This document shows positions 17,624-26,573 of a DNA stretch of 64,000 bases, piece after piece. The stretch is from assembly GCF_039634785.1 (NCBI RefSeq), contig NZ_JBBIAB010000020.1, forward strand, positions 28,618 through 92,617. The letters are read 5' to 3'. The notes beneath the pieces were generated by a model, which was not told the DNA's origin, ran no database searches, and was given only the letters and a program-made list of their open reading frames with translations. The DNA comes from Tistrella mobilis. Its GTDB lineage: Bacteria > Pseudomonadota > Alphaproteobacteria > Tistrellales > Tistrellaceae. Positions within the stretch are counted from its first letter, which is position 1, and the number at the start of each line of letters is the position of its first letter. A program made the translations under genes and the position numbers.

Positions 17624-17714
17624 CGAACCGGGCGGTTCCGACGATCAAGACCCCGAGTTGCCGCCCCCGGGCCGGATGTCCGGGGGCATCCTCCAGAAAC
17701 GAGAGGCAGGATCC

Positions 17715-18254
17715 ATGCTGACCATCGGTGATAAGTTCCCGTCGTTCAAGGTCAAGGCGACCGTGTCGACCGACCTGAAGAGCGCCTTCTCGGAGATCGA
17801 CGAGAACACCTATGGGGGCAAGTGGAAGGTCTACTTCTTCTGGCCGAAGGACTTCACCTTCATCTGCCCGACCGAGATCGCGGCCTTCGGCAAGCTGAAC
17901 GGCGAGTTCGAGGATCGTGACGCGGTCGTCCTCGGCGGCAGCACCGACAGCGAGTTCGTGCACCATGCCTGGCGCGTCCACAAGGAAGAGCTGAACGACC
18001 TGCCCTTCCCGATGCTGGCCGATGTCAGCCATGCGCTGTGCAACGCCCTCGGCATCCTCCACAAGGAAGAGGGCGTGGCTCTCCGCGCCACCTTCATCGT
18101 CGACCCGGACAACATCATCCGCCACGTGTCGGTGAATGATCTCGATGTGGGCCGCAACCCGCAGGAGATCATCCGCATCCTTGACGCGCTGCAGACGGAC
18201 GAGCTGTGCCCCTGCAACTGGCAGAAGGGCGAGGACACCCTCAAGGTGGCCTGA
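17715..18254 (+). CDS. ahpC: Peroxiredoxin AhpC
   Basis: AhpC reduces hydrogen peroxide and organic peroxides in the cytoplasm. The 179-residue protein has the peroxidatic cysteine in FTFICPTE at about residue 55 and, near the end, the cysteine pair in ELCPCNW, characteristic of the mycobacterial-type AhpC that is recharged by AhpD instead of AhpF. The ahpD gene indeed follows. ATG 17715 is chosen because AGGCAGG lies five bases upstream and the protein starts MLTIGDKFPSF like its relatives; upstream codons in frame are not conserved. Two Irr-like boxes flank the promoter, so expression is probably tied to iron or haem status, or to peroxide through a Fur-family sensor. Confidence 0.95.
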   Translation: MLTIGDKFPSFKVKATVSTDLKSAFSEIDENTYGGKWKVYFFWPKDFTFICPTEIAAFGKLNGEFEDRDAVVLGGSTDSEFVHHAWRVHKEELNDLPFPMLADVSHALCNALGILHKEEGVALRATFIVDPDNIIRHVSVNDLDVGRNPQEIIRILDALQTDELCPCNWQKGEDTLKVA

Positions 18255-18266
18255 TCCTGCGGATCC

Positions 18267-18298
18267 GGTCGGCGGTGCGGGGTCCCGCACCGCCGACC
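18267..18298 (+). terminator. Hairpin between ahpC and ahpD
   Basis: A perfect 15-bp stem (GGTCGGCGGTGCGGG and its complement) with a two-base loop begins 12 bases after the ahpC stop. It is followed by C-rich sequence, not a T-run. It may partly terminate or protect the ahpC message, giving more AhpC than AhpD. Confidence 0.45.
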
Positions 18299-18548
18299 CC
18301 CGTCTTCCCCTTGCCTGCCCCTTCCCCTTGCCTGCCCCGGCGTCCGTCGCCCCTACCTTCCGCCATCACCCCTTTCCATCTCCCGAACAGCCGCGTCGAG
18401 CCCCGGCCGGGTTGCGCATGCGCATAGATCGCGCGCAATCTGATCGTGATGAAGATATCTGGCTCCGCAGCTTTCCACCCGTCCCAAGAGCGCCGCGCCT
18501 CCGGCCGCGCTGAAGCCCCACCCATCTGAAATCCCCAGGAGAGTCGAG

Positions 18549-19082
18549 ATGTCGATCGAGCAGCTGCGCGGCGCGCTTCCGGATTACGCCAAGGATCTGA
18601 AGCTCAACCTCGGCAACGTGCTGCAGTCGGAGAATCTGACCGCACAGCAGCTCTGGGGCACCGCCCTCGCCTCGGCGCTCGCCGCGCGCAACGCCACCGT
18701 GATCAAGGCGATCGCGGCCGATGCCGACGCCCAGCTCAGCCCCGAGGCGCAGAAGGCCGCCCGGGCCGCCGCGGCGATCATGGGCATGAACAACATCTAC
18801 TACCGCTACACCCATCTGGTGTCGGACAAGGAATACGCCTCGATGCCGGCGAAGCTGCGCATGACCGTGATCGGCAAGCCCGGCGTCGACCATGCCGATT
18901 TCGAGCTGTGGTCGCTGGCGGTTTCGGCGATCAACGGCTGCGGCATGTGCATGGACAGCCACGAGAAGGTCGTCCGCGACAAGGGCATCAGCCGCGACGG
19001 CGTGCAGGATGCCATCCGCATCGCCTCGGTCGTCCATGCCGTGGCCGCCACCTTCGACGCCGAAGAGGCCCTGGCCGGCTGA
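18549..19082 (+). CDS. ahpD: Alkyl hydroperoxidase AhpD
   Basis: AhpD is the thiol adaptor that reduces AhpC in bacteria lacking AhpF. The 177-residue length is normal. The carboxymuconolactone-decarboxylase-like fold shows its redox motif in [14 protein letters not shown] at about residues 130-143, where the CxxC pair and the following histidine are catalytic. It starts at ATG 18549 behind AGGAGAG and lies 294 bases downstream of ahpC on the same strand, with a hairpin between. A textbook terminator follows at 19112-19155. Confidence 0.95.
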   Translation: MSIEQLRGALPDYAKDLKLNLGNVLQSENLTAQQLWGTALASALAARNATVIKAIAADADAQLSPEAQKAARAAAAIMGMNNIYYRYTHLVSDKEYASMPAKLRMTVIGKPGVDHADFELWSLAVSAINGCGMCMDSHEKVVRDKGISRDGVQDAIRIASVVHAVAATFDAEEALAG

Positions 19083-19111
19083 TCCCGGCCACCGCCCGCC
19101 CCGGTTTCAGA

Positions 19112-19155
19112 CCCCCGCCCGCCGGTGCCGCCGCACCGGCGGGCGGGGGTTTTTT
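19112..19155 (+). terminator. Rho-independent terminator of ahpCD
   Basis: A perfect 17-bp GC-rich stem (arms 19112-19128 and 19133-19149, loop CGCC) is followed at once by six T. This is the clearest intrinsic terminator in the window. Confidence 0.95.
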
Positions 19156-19614
19156 CGTCCCTGAAGGTTGACATTCGCGGCCGAAGCCCCAAGTCTGGGA
19201 CACGTTTTTCGGACGAACCGCTCAAGGACAATCCGTGGCGCGACAATTCCGGCCGATCATTTCGGCCTGCATATGTCACGCTCATGACACGTGAACCTGC
19301 CATGATCTTCCACTAGTCTCTGTGGGGATCGGGCAGTGATCGTCTTTGATCAGCTCGCCCGAAGCTCTTTGACGCTTTGGACCGTCGGACCATTGCCGGA
19401 CATCTTTGGCAGTGGCCGCGTTGCTACACGTCGGGTTCCTGGCAGACGCCCTGTCGCCGGACCGAACGTGCGGGGCCCGGCATGGCCCGGCTCACATTCT
19501 CGCGCACCGGTGCGCCCCGTCTTCCCTTCCCGTCCCCGACCACCGGCAACGGTCCCGCCCCCAGCGGGAACCGGTCCGTCCGCGTCTTCGGATCATAGGA
19601 GGATGGAGACAGAC
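19156..19614. other. Long leader/control region of the NAGGN operon
   Basis: These 459 bases between the ahpD terminator and asnO hold no convincing gene; the frame that extends asnO upstream to 19336 is excluded by the enzyme's need for cysteine right after the start. Visible structures are a 6-bp hairpin GGCCGA/TCGGCC at 19251-19267 and, just after it, TGTCA-N6-TGACA. An osmotically controlled promoter is expected here but I cannot pick it out. Confidence 0.5.
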
Positions 19615-21426
19615 ATGTGCGGCTTCAGCGGCGAGATCAGGTTCGACGGCACGACGGCGGATGTCGGGGCCGTGGCACGCATGACCGCCGCGATGGACAG
19701 GCGCGGCCCGGATGCGTCCGGGATCCACGCCCAGGGGCGGATTGCGGTCGGCCATCGCCGGCTCAAGATCTTCGACCTCAGCGAACAGGCCCAGCAGCCG
19801 ATGATCGATGCCGGGCTGGGCCTCGGCCTGGTCTATAACGGCGCCATCTACAATTACCGCGAACTGCGCGCCGAGCTGGAGGCGATGGGCTTCGCCTTCT
19901 TCTCCACCGGCGACACCGAGGTCATCCTCAAGGGCTATCGCGCCTGGGGCCCGAAGGTCGTCGACCGGCTGGCCGGCATGTTCGCCTTCGTGCTGTGGGA
20001 GCGCGATACCGGCCGGGTGCTGATGGCCCGCGACCGCCTGGGCATCAAGCCGCTCTATATCGAGAACCGGGGCCGCACGCTGCGCTTCGCCAGCACCCTG
20101 CCCGCCCTGCTTGCCGGCGGCGGTGTCGACACCGCCATCGACCCGGTGGCGCTGCAGTTCTATCTCCAGTTCCACGCCGTGGTTCCGGCGCCGATGACCA
20201 TCCTGAAGGGCATCCGCAAGCTGCCCCCGGCCACCCGCCGGATCATCGAGCCCGACGGCACCGCCCGCGACGAGGTCTATTGGGCGCCCGATTACGGCCC
20301 GCGCGCGGATGAACGCGACCTCTCTTTCCAGGACTGGCAGGCGAAGGTGCTCGACAGCCTGCGCACCGCCGTGCGCCGCCGTCTGGTCGCCGACGTGCCG
20401 GTGGGCGTGCTGCTCTCGGGCGGGCTGGACAGCAGCCTGATCACCGGGCTGATCGCCGAGGCCGGGCAGAAGGATCTCAAGACCTATTCGATCGGCTTCG
20501 ACGCGGCCGGCGGCGAAGAGGGCGACGAATTCCGCTGGTCGGATGTCGTGGCCGCCCATTTCGGCACCGATCACCATCAGATCCGGGTCTCCGCCTCGGA
20601 AACGCTCGAAGCCCTGCCCGATTGCGTGGCGGCGATGAGCGAGCCGATGGTCAGCCACGACGCGGTCGGCTTCTACCTGCTGTCGCAGGCGGTCTCGCGC
20701 GATCTGAAGGTGGTGCAGTCGGGCCAGGGCGCCGACGAGGTCTTCGGCGGCTATCACTGGTATCCGCCGATGCTGGCCGCCGGTGACGAGGCCGCGGTCG
20801 AGACCTATGCCCGCCATTTCTGCGACCGCCCCCATGACGAATATCTGGGGCTGGTGCGGCCCGAACACCGGGTCGACGAGGATCATGCCCGCCGTTTCGT
20901 GGCCGAGCATTTCGCACAGCCCGGCGCCACGCGCCCGATCGACAAGGCGCTGCGCATCGACAGCAACATCATGCTGGTCGACGACCCGGTAAAGCGGGTC
21001 GACAACATGACCATGAGCTGGGGGCTGGAGGCGCGCGTGCCCTTCCTCGACCATGAACTGGTCGAACTTGCGGCCCGCGTGCCGGCCGAGATGAAGGTGA
21101 AGACCACCCCCGACGGCCGCCATCTGGCCCAGGGCAAATACGTGCTGGCAGAGGCCGCCCGCGCCGTGATCCCCCATGCGGTGATCGACCGGCCCAAGGG
21201 CTATTTCCCGGTGCCGGCGCTGAAGCATCTGGAAGGCCCCTATCTGGAGATGGTCCGCGCCAGCCTGGGCAGCGAGGGCGCCCGGTCGCGCGGCCTGTTC
21301 GACCAGGCGGCGGTCGACCGGCTGCTGGCCGATCCCAAGGCGCATATCACGCCGCTCCGGGGCTCCAAGCTCTGGCAGCTGGCCCTGCTCGAACTCTGGC
21401 TCGACACCCACGGCATCCGCGGGTGA
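19615..21426 (+). CDS. asnO: N-acetylglutaminylglutamine synthetase-type amidotransferase (AsnO)
   Basis: An asparagine-synthetase-like enzyme of the osmolyte pathway that makes N-acetylglutaminylglutamine amide. The 603-residue protein begins MCGFSGE, so Cys2 is the N-terminal nucleophile of the class II glutaminase domain; this fixes the start at ATG 19615 (AGGAGG at 19597-19602). The synthetase domain has the ATP pyrophosphatase loop LLSGGLDSSL at about residue 265. With the next two genes it forms the conserved acetyltransferase, amidotransferase and M42-hydrolase trio, which is what separates it from AsnB. AsnO and Ngg are known to be required for NAGGN accumulation under osmotic stress in Sinorhizobium and Pseudomonas. 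Confidence 0.9.
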   Translation: MCGFSGEIRFDGTTADVGAVARMTAAMDRRGPDASGIHAQGRIAVGHRRLKIFDLSEQAQQPMIDAGLGLGLVYNGAIYNYRELRAELEAMGFAFFSTGDTEVILKGYRAWGPKVVDRLAGMFAFVLWERDTGRVLMARDRLGIKPLYIENRGRTLRFASTLPALLAGGGVDTAIDPVALQFYLQFHAVVPAPMTILKGIRKLPPATRRIIEPDGTARDEVYWAPDYGPRADERDLSFQDWQAKVLDSLRTAVRRRLVADVPVGVLLSGGLDSSLITGLIAEAGQKDLKTYSIGFDAAGGEEGDEFRWSDVVAAHFGTDHHQIRVSASETLEALPDCVAAMSEPMVSHDAVGFYLLSQAVSRDLKVVQSGQGADEVFGGYHWYPPMLAAGDEAAVETYARHFCDRPHDEYLGLVRPEHRVDEDHARRFVAEHFAQPGATRPIDKALRIDSNIMLVDDPVKRVDNMTMSWGLEARVPFLDHELVELAARVPAEMKVKTTPDGRHLAQGKYVLAEAARAVIPHAVIDRPKGYFPVPALKHLEGPYLEMVRASLGSEGARSRGLFDQAAVDRLLADPKAHITPLRGSKLWQLALLELWLDTHGIRG

Positions 21427-21433
21427 CCCGACC

Positions 21434-23293
21434 ATGGCCGACGCACCCGCATCCACCGGTCCCGGCCTCCCCCGCCGCTCCGAGATGACCAGAAAGGCTC
21501 CGGTCGACATGACGCGCCGCCAGAACCGCGACACCCGCCCCGCGCGGGATACCCGGCTGGATCGACGATCCGGCCCCTCGCTCGCCGGCCGCCAGGCCCA
21601 TGGCACCGCCTTCAGCCGCCAGGAGGCGACGGTGGACATGGGCTGGGGCCGGCTGATCTTCGGCCAGACCTTCGACGACAACCGCCACCTCGCCGATGCC
21701 ATCCGCATGGAAGAGGAAGGCAAGCGCGATGTGGCGCTCTATCTGGCCGAGCCCCATGTCCTGCTGTCGCTTGCCCCGCAGGAGCTGTTCCTCGACCCGT
21801 CGCACACCTACCGGCTGTGGATGGACCGCTATCGCCCGGCCCCGCCGCGGCGGCGCGGCTTCACCATCCGCCGGGTGCGCACGGCCGAAGAGGTCGCCGA
21901 GGTCAACCGGATCTACGCCGCCCGGCGCATGGTGCCGGTGCCCGAAGACATGGCGCTGGCCTTCCGCCGCTCCCGCACCGTCACCCAGCTGGTGGCGGTG
22001 GAGACGGCCTCCGGGGCGATCATCGGCACGGTGATGGGTGTCGATCACGTTCAGGCCTTCGGCGACCCCGAAGGCGGCGCCAGCCTCTGGGCGCTGGCGG
22101 TGGACCCGCAGGCCTCTCTGCCGGGGGTGGGCTCGGCGCTCACTCTGCATCTGGCCGGGCATTTCCTCGCCCGCGGCCGCGCCTATATGGATCTCTCGGT
22201 CATGCATGACAATGCCGAGGCGATCGCGCTTTACGAGAAGCTGGGCTTCCAGCGGGTGCCGGTGTTCTGTGTGAAGCGCAAGAACCCGATCAACGAGAAG
22301 CTGTTCATCGGCCCCTCGCCCTCGGACGCGCTCAACCCCTATGCCCGGATCCTGGTCGACGAGGCCCGGCGCCGCGGCATTGCGGTCGAGGTGCTGGATG
22401 CCGCCCGCGGCTATTTCACCCTCACCTTCGGCGGCCGCGCGATCACCTGCCGGGAAAGCCTGACCGAACTGACCAGCGCCATCGCCATGAGCCGCTGCCA
22501 GGACAAGCGCGTCACCCGCGACGTTCTGGCCGAGGCGGGGCTGTCGGTACCCGAACAGGTCACCGCCGCCGACCTCGCCCGGGCCGAAACCTTCCTCGCC
22601 GCCCATGGCCGGGTGGTGGTGAAGCCGGTGGACGGAGAGCAGGGCCGCGGCGTGCAGGTCGACATCCGCGATGCCGACACCCTGGCCCGCGCCTGCCGCG
22701 CCCTGTCGGAACAGGGTGTGGCGGGCGTGGTCGAAACCTTCGTCGAGGGCGAGGATCTGAGGATCATCGTCATTGACGGCGAGGTGGTGGCGGCGGCGAT
22801 CCGCAAGCCGGCCGAAATCACCGCCAACGGCACCGATACCGTGCGCGCGCTGATCGAGGCGCGATCGCGCCGCCGGGCCGCCGCGACCGGCGGCGAAAGC
22901 CGGATCCCCATGGATGCCGAAACCGAACGTGCGGTGACCGAGGCCGGCTGGACCATGGACGACGTGCCGCCGGCGGGCGAGGTGATCCGGGTGCGCAAGA
23001 CCGCCAATCTGCACACCGGCGGCACCATTCACGACGTCACCGCCGAACTGCATCCGGCCCTGGCCGAGGCGGCCGTCCGCGCCGCCCGGGCGCTGGACAT
23101 TCCGGTGGTCGGCCTGGACTTCATGGTCCCGGCCGCCGACCAGCCGGATTATTGGATCATCGAGGCGAACGAGCGCGCGGGCCTTGCCAATCACGAGCCC
23201 CAGCCGACCGCCGAACGTTTCATCGACTTCCTGTTCCCACAGACGGCCACCCGCCGGCGCAGCATGCCGGCCCAGGCCGAGGAGACGGCATGA
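21434..23293 (+). CDS. ngg: NAGGN synthesis acetyltransferase/ATP-grasp protein (Ngg)
   Basis: A 619-residue two-domain enzyme. After a basic leader, the middle part is a GNAT fold (about residues 140-280), with WALAVDPQASLPGVGSALTLHL and DNAEAIALYEKLGFQRV as acetyl-CoA-binding and closing motifs. The C-terminal half is an ATP-grasp ligase (about residues 350-610), with GRVVVKPVDGEQGRGVQVDI and EANERAGLANHEPQ. This fusion is the Ngg type, which acetylates and joins glutamine units before AsnO amidates the product. It lies 7 bases after asnO and overlaps the hydrolase gene (ATGA). The start is uncertain; ATGs at 21485 and 21509 are alternatives. Confidence 0.9.
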   Translation: MADAPASTGPGLPRRSEMTRKAPVDMTRRQNRDTRPARDTRLDRRSGPSLAGRQAHGTAFSRQEATVDMGWGRLIFGQTFDDNRHLADAIRMEEEGKRDVALYLAEPHVLLSLAPQELFLDPSHTYRLWMDRYRPAPPRRRGFTIRRVRTAEEVAEVNRIYAARRMVPVPEDMALAFRRSRTVTQLVAVETASGAIIGTVMGVDHVQAFGDPEGGASLWALAVDPQASLPGVGSALTLHLAGHFLARGRAYMDLSVMHDNAEAIALYEKLGFQRVPVFCVKRKNPINEKLFIGPSPSDALNPYARILVDEARRRGIAVEVLDAARGYFTLTFGGRAITCRESLTELTSAIAMSRCQDKRVTRDVLAEAGLSVPEQVTAADLARAETFLAAHGRVVVKPVDGEQGRGVQVDIRDADTLARACRALSEQGVAGVVETFVEGEDLRIIVIDGEVVAAAIRKPAEITANGTDTVRALIEARSRRRAAATGGESRIPMDAETERAVTEAGWTMDDVPPAGEVIRVRKTANLHTGGTIHDVTAELHPALAEAAVRAARALDIPVVGLDFMVPAADQPDYWIIEANERAGLANHEPQPTAERFIDFLFPQTATRRRSMPAQAEETA

Positions 23294-24513
23294 ACGACGC
23301 GACCCGACGCCATCGGGATGGGTCTGGCCCCGAGGCCGGCATCCGCATCGATCGCGACTACCTGCTCGACACCCTGCTGGCCCTGCTGAACACGCCCAGC
23401 CCCTCCGGCTATACCGACGGCATCGTCCACATGGTCGGCCAGGAGCTGGAGCGGCTGGACATCGAATTCGATCTCACCCGCCGCGGTGCCATCCGCGCCG
23501 TGCTGCGCGGGCGCGAGCGCCATCCGGCCCGGGCGCTGGTCGCCCATCTGGACACGCTGGGCGCCATCGTGAAGCGCCTGCAGCCCAATGGCCGGCTGTC
23601 GGTCGTGCCGATCGGCCACTGGTCGGCGCGGTTCTCGGAAGGCGCCCGCTGCACCATCTTCACCGATGACGGCCGCCATCGCGGCACCATCCTGCCGCTC
23701 AAGGCATCGGGCCACACCTTCGGCGGCGAGATCGACAAGCTGCCGGTCGGCTGGGACTATGTCGAGCTGCGCGTCGATGCGCTGGTCGACAACGAACGCG
23801 ATCTCGAAGCCCTCGGCATCCGGGTGGGCGACATCATCGCCGTCGATCCGAACCCCGAGGTCGGCCCCAATGATTTCATCAACAGCCGCTATCTCGACGA
23901 CAAGGCCGGTGTCGCCACCCTGCTGGCGGCGGCAGAGGCGGTGCAGCGCTCGGGCGTGAAGCCGCCGGTCGACACCTATCTGCTGTTCACCATCTCGGAG
24001 GAAGTCGGCTCCGGCGCCTCGTCGATCCTGCATGGCGAGATCGCCGAGATGGTGACCATCGACAACGGCACCACCGCCCCGGGCCAGGCCAGCCGCGAAA
24101 CCGGCGTCACCGTCGCGATGATGGACAGCGCCGGCCCCTTCGACTTCCACCTGACCCGCAAGCTGCTGGCACTCTGCGCCGATAACGGCATCTCGCATCA
24201 GCGCGACGTCTTCCGCCATTACCGGTCCGACAGCGCCTCGGCCATCGAGGCGGGCAATGATCTGCGCACGGCGCTGGTCTGTTTCGGCATCGACGCCTCG
24301 CATGGCTACGAGCGGATCCATCGCTCGGCGCTCGACGATCTGGCGAAGCTCGAAGCGCTCTACATGTTGAGCGAGCCGACCTTCAAGCGCGATGCCAAGC
24401 CGCTCGGCCCGCTGACCGGTTTCCCGGTGCCGCCCGACTGGGACGAGGAGGAAACGGCCGAACGCCTCGGCACCCCCGCCCCGGCAGAGGAAGCCGCCGA
24501 ACCCCACAAGTGA
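23290..24513 (+). CDS. M42-family peptidase-like hydrolase of the NAGGN operon
   Basis: The third gene of the osmolyte trio encodes a 407-residue metal-dependent hydrolase. Zinc ligands are expected in ALVAHLDTLGAIVK (His/Asp, about residue 82), NSRYLDDKAGVATLL (Asp about residue 200) and FTISEEVGSGAS (Glu pair about residue 237), which match the M42 glutamyl-aminopeptidase plan. It starts at an ATGA overlap with ngg. Family members in this genomic trio are thought to break down or recycle the dipeptide osmolyte, but the exact bond cut is not established as far as I know. A terminator follows at 24564-24600. Confidence 0.88.
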   Translation: MNDATRRHRDGSGPEAGIRIDRDYLLDTLLALLNTPSPSGYTDGIVHMVGQELERLDIEFDLTRRGAIRAVLRGRERHPARALVAHLDTLGAIVKRLQPNGRLSVVPIGHWSARFSEGARCTIFTDDGRHRGTILPLKASGHTFGGEIDKLPVGWDYVELRVDALVDNERDLEALGIRVGDIIAVDPNPEVGPNDFINSRYLDDKAGVATLLAAAEAVQRSGVKPPVDTYLLFTISEEVGSGASSILHGEIAEMVTIDNGTTAPGQASRETGVTVAMMDSAGPFDFHLTRKLLALCADNGISHQRDVFRHYRSDSASAIEAGNDLRTALVCFGIDASHGYERIHRSALDDLAKLEALYMLSEPTFKRDAKPLGPLTGFPVPPDWDEEETAERLGTPAPAEEAAEPHK

Positions 24514-24563
24514 CGGCGGTAAGATGATCGGCGTAACATGATCGGCCCCTGGGCCTGATCCCG

Positions 24564-24600
24564 ACGCCCCGCCCTTTCCCCAAGGGCGGGGCGTTCTTAT
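24564..24600 (+). terminator. Intrinsic terminator of the NAGGN operon
   Basis: A perfect 13-bp stem (ACGCCCCGCCCTT and its complement, five-base loop) is followed by TCTTATATT. It lies 50 bases after the hydrolase stop. Confidence 0.85.
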
Positions 24601-24647
24601 ATTCCGAAACAACACTTCTGCCATGACGAATTGCCGGGCGCCCCGGC

Positions 24648-24677
24648 TTGATCCCCATCGATCGCCATTGGTAGGAT
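24648..24677 (+). promoter_or_regulatory. Candidate promoter of cysK
   Basis: TTGATC (24648-24653), an 18-base spacer, then TAGGAT (24672-24677), 69 bases before the cysK ATG and after the upstream terminator. Consensus match is fair only. Confidence 0.35.
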
Positions 24678-24746
24678 GCGACAGAAAAATTTTCCGGCGT
24701 CGCGCCGCAGAATGTGCCGCGGCGCAGAACAGACGGGATCCCTCAG

Positions 24747-25751
24747 ATGACCATCATGAACGGCTTCGCCGATGCCATCGGCAACACGCCGCTGATCAAG
24801 CTGCGGCAGGTGTCGGAGCGCACCGGCTGCACCATTCTCGGCAAGGCGGAGTTCATGAACCCCGGCGGATCGGTCAAGGATCGCGCGGCGCTTTACATCG
24901 TGCGCGATGCGCTGGAGCGCGGCGCCCTCCGCCCGGGTGGCCGGATCGTCGAGGGCACCGCCGGCAATACCGGCATCGGCCTGGCGCTGGTCGGCAATTC
25001 GATCGGCTGCAGATCGACCATCGTCATCCCCGAGACCCAGTCGGAAGAAAAGAAGCAGACCCTGCGCATGCTGGGCGCCGATCTGGTCCAGGTGCCGGCC
25101 GTCCCCTACAAGGACCCGAACAACTACGTCCGCGTGTCGGAGCGGCTGGCGAACGAACTGGCCGAGAGCGAGCCGGGCGGCGCGGTCTGGGCCAATCAGT
25201 TCGACAATGTCGCCAACCGCCGCGCCCATTTCGAGACCACGGGCCCCGAGATCTGGGAGCAGACCGGCGGCCGGATCGACGGTTTCGTCTGCGCAGTCGG
25301 CACCGGCGGCACACTTGCCGGCATCACCATGGCGCTGAAAGAGCGCAACCCGGACATCCAGTGCTGGCTGGGCGACCCGATGGGCTCGGCGCTCTATTCC
25401 TGGGTCACCACCGGCGAGCTGAAATCATCGGGCAGCTCGATCAGCGAGGGCATCGGCCAGGGGCGGGTCACCGCCAATCTGGACGGTGTCAGCTTCGACG
25501 GCGCCGTGCAGGTGACCGACGAGGAAAGCCTGCCCATGCTCTACGACCTGATCTCGGAAGAAGGGCTGCTGCTCGGCGGTTCCTCGGCGATCAATGTCGG
25601 CGCGGCGGTGAAGATGGCCGAGGCGCTGGGCCCCGGCCACACCATCGTGACCATCCTCTGCGACAGCGGCCAGCGCTATACCAGCAAGCTGTTCAACGCC
25701 GAATTCCTGCGGTCGAAGAACCTGCCGGTCCCCTCCTGGCTGGACCGCTGA
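24747..25751 (+). CDS. cysK: Cysteine synthase A (O-acetylserine sulfhydrylase)
   Basis: A PLP enzyme that makes cysteine from O-acetylserine and sulfide. The 334-residue protein carries the PLP lysine in NPGGSVKDRAA at about residue 41, the phosphate-binding loop GTAGNTGIGLAL, the substrate loop AVGTGGTLAG, and SSAINVGAAV near the end. ATG 24747 gives MTIMNGFADAIGNTPLIKL, the family start; ATG 24756 is possible. It is longer than Escherichia coli CysK by about ten residues in the central loop, as in other alphaproteobacterial forms. Nearby metC (38063) and sseA (28067) make the wider region rich in sulfur amino-acid genes, though not one operon. Confidence 0.93.
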   Translation: MTIMNGFADAIGNTPLIKLRQVSERTGCTILGKAEFMNPGGSVKDRAALYIVRDALERGALRPGGRIVEGTAGNTGIGLALVGNSIGCRSTIVIPETQSEEKKQTLRMLGADLVQVPAVPYKDPNNYVRVSERLANELAESEPGGAVWANQFDNVANRRAHFETTGPEIWEQTGGRIDGFVCAVGTGGTLAGITMALKERNPDIQCWLGDPMGSALYSWVTTGELKSSGSSISEGIGQGRVTANLDGVSFDGAVQVTDEESLPMLYDLISEEGLLLGGSSAINVGAAVKMAEALGPGHTIVTILCDSGQRYTSKLFNAEFLRSKNLPVPSWLDR

Positions 25752-25766
25752 GCCGTCTCGCGGCAA

Positions 25767-25796
25767 GCTCCGGTTTCCCCCGTTCGAAACCGGAGC
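25767..25796 (+). promoter_or_regulatory. Hairpin enclosing the ribosome binding site of alaX
   Basis: An 11-bp perfect inverted repeat (GCTCCGGTTTC / GAAACCGGAGC, eight-base loop) sits between cysK and the alanyl-tRNA editing gene. The GGAG that precedes ATG 25803 lies inside its 3' arm, so the structure could limit translation, or could stabilise the cysK 3' end. Confidence 0.4.
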
Positions 25797-25802
25797 GTGC
25801 CG

Positions 25803-26573
25803 ATGCCTGCCACCGATCCTCTCTTCCGTAACGATCCCTACGCCCGAAGCTGCACCGCCCGCGTGGTCGCCGTCACCGAAGACGGCGGGGTGATCCTGGA
25901 TCGGAGCGTCTTCTACCCGACCGGCGGCGGCCAGCCGGGGGATTCGGGCCGGCTGACCGATGCGGCCGGCCGGGTCTGGACGGTGACCGAGGCGGTGAAG
26001 GGCCGGGCATCGGGGACGGATGGCGGGCCCGATGCCATCGTCCACCGCCTGGATGCGACGGGCGCCGAGGCGCCGCCGGCCATCGGCACCCAGGTCACCG
26101 CCGATCTGGACTGGGAGCGCCGCCACGCCCATATGCGGCTGCACACCTGCCTGCATCTGCTCTCGGCGATCGTGGTGGCGCCGGTCACCGGCGGCCAGGT
26201 CGGCGCCGATCGCGCCCGGCTGGATTTCGACTGGCCCGATGCCACGCTCGACAAACAGGCGATCACCGACGCGCTGAACGATCTGATCCGGGCCGATCAT
26301 GCGGTCGAAACCGACTGGATCACCGATGCCGAGCTGGATGCGGCACCGCATCTGGTCAAGACCATGTCGGTCCAGCCGCCGCGCGGCGCCGGCCGGGTGC
26401 GGCTGGTCCGGATCGGCGCGGGCACGGCCGGCGCCGACGCCCCCCATGTCGATCTTCAGCCCTGTGGCGGCACCCATGTGGCCCGCACCGGCGAGATCGG
26501 TGCGGTAGAGGTGGTGAAGATCGAAAAGAAGGGGCGCCAGAACCGGCGGGTGGTGATCGCCTTCGCCGGCTGA
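25803..26573 (+). CDS. alaX: Alanyl-tRNA editing protein (AlaX type)
   Basis: A free-standing editing domain that hydrolyses mischarged Ser- or Gly-tRNA(Ala) in the cytoplasm. The 256-residue product has the zinc-binding pair HxxxH in HMRLHTCLHLLSA at about residues 114-118 and the second half CxxxH in LQPCGGTHVARTGE near residue 222. The N-terminal part contains FYPTGGGQPGDSG, typical of the AlaRS-like beta-barrel. I prefer ATG 25803 (GGAG eight bases upstream); a GTG at 25797 is in frame. It converges exactly on the 2OG oxygenase gene: the two stop codons abut at 26573/26574. Confidence 0.9.
   Translation: MPATDPLFRNDPYARSCTARVVAVTEDGGVILDRSVFYPTGGGQPGDSGRLTDAAGRVWTVTEAVKGRASGTDGGPDAIVHRLDATGAEAPPAIGTQVTADLDWERRHAHMRLHTCLHLLSAIVVAPVTGGQVGADRARLDFDWPDATLDKQAITDALNDLIRADHAVETDWITDAELDAAPHLVKTMSVQPPRGAGRVRLVRIGAGTAGADAPHVDLQPCGGTHVARTGEIGAVEVVKIEKKGRQNRRVVIAFAG

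Larger units (their letters stand above)
17398..17714. other. Control region upstream of ahpC
   Basis: The 317 bases between the Panacea-like gene and ahpC hold a sigma-70-like promoter at 17564-17592 flanked by two Irr-like inverted repeats (17538-17558 and 17605-17623). The rest shows no gene. Confidence 0.6.

Noticed and set aside
17658..17714. Upstream in-frame start for ahpC
   Set aside because: The extra residues are not peroxiredoxin-like and ATG 17715 has AGGCAGG at proper spacing.
19283..19330. ECF-type promoter near GAACCT upstream of the NAGGN operon
   Set aside because: The -10 half does not match any ECF consensus I know at the right spacing.
19336..19614. N-terminal extension of the asparagine-synthetase-like gene
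   Set aside because: The glutaminase needs Cys right after the initiator; only ATG 19615 gives MCGFSGE, and it has a ribosome site.
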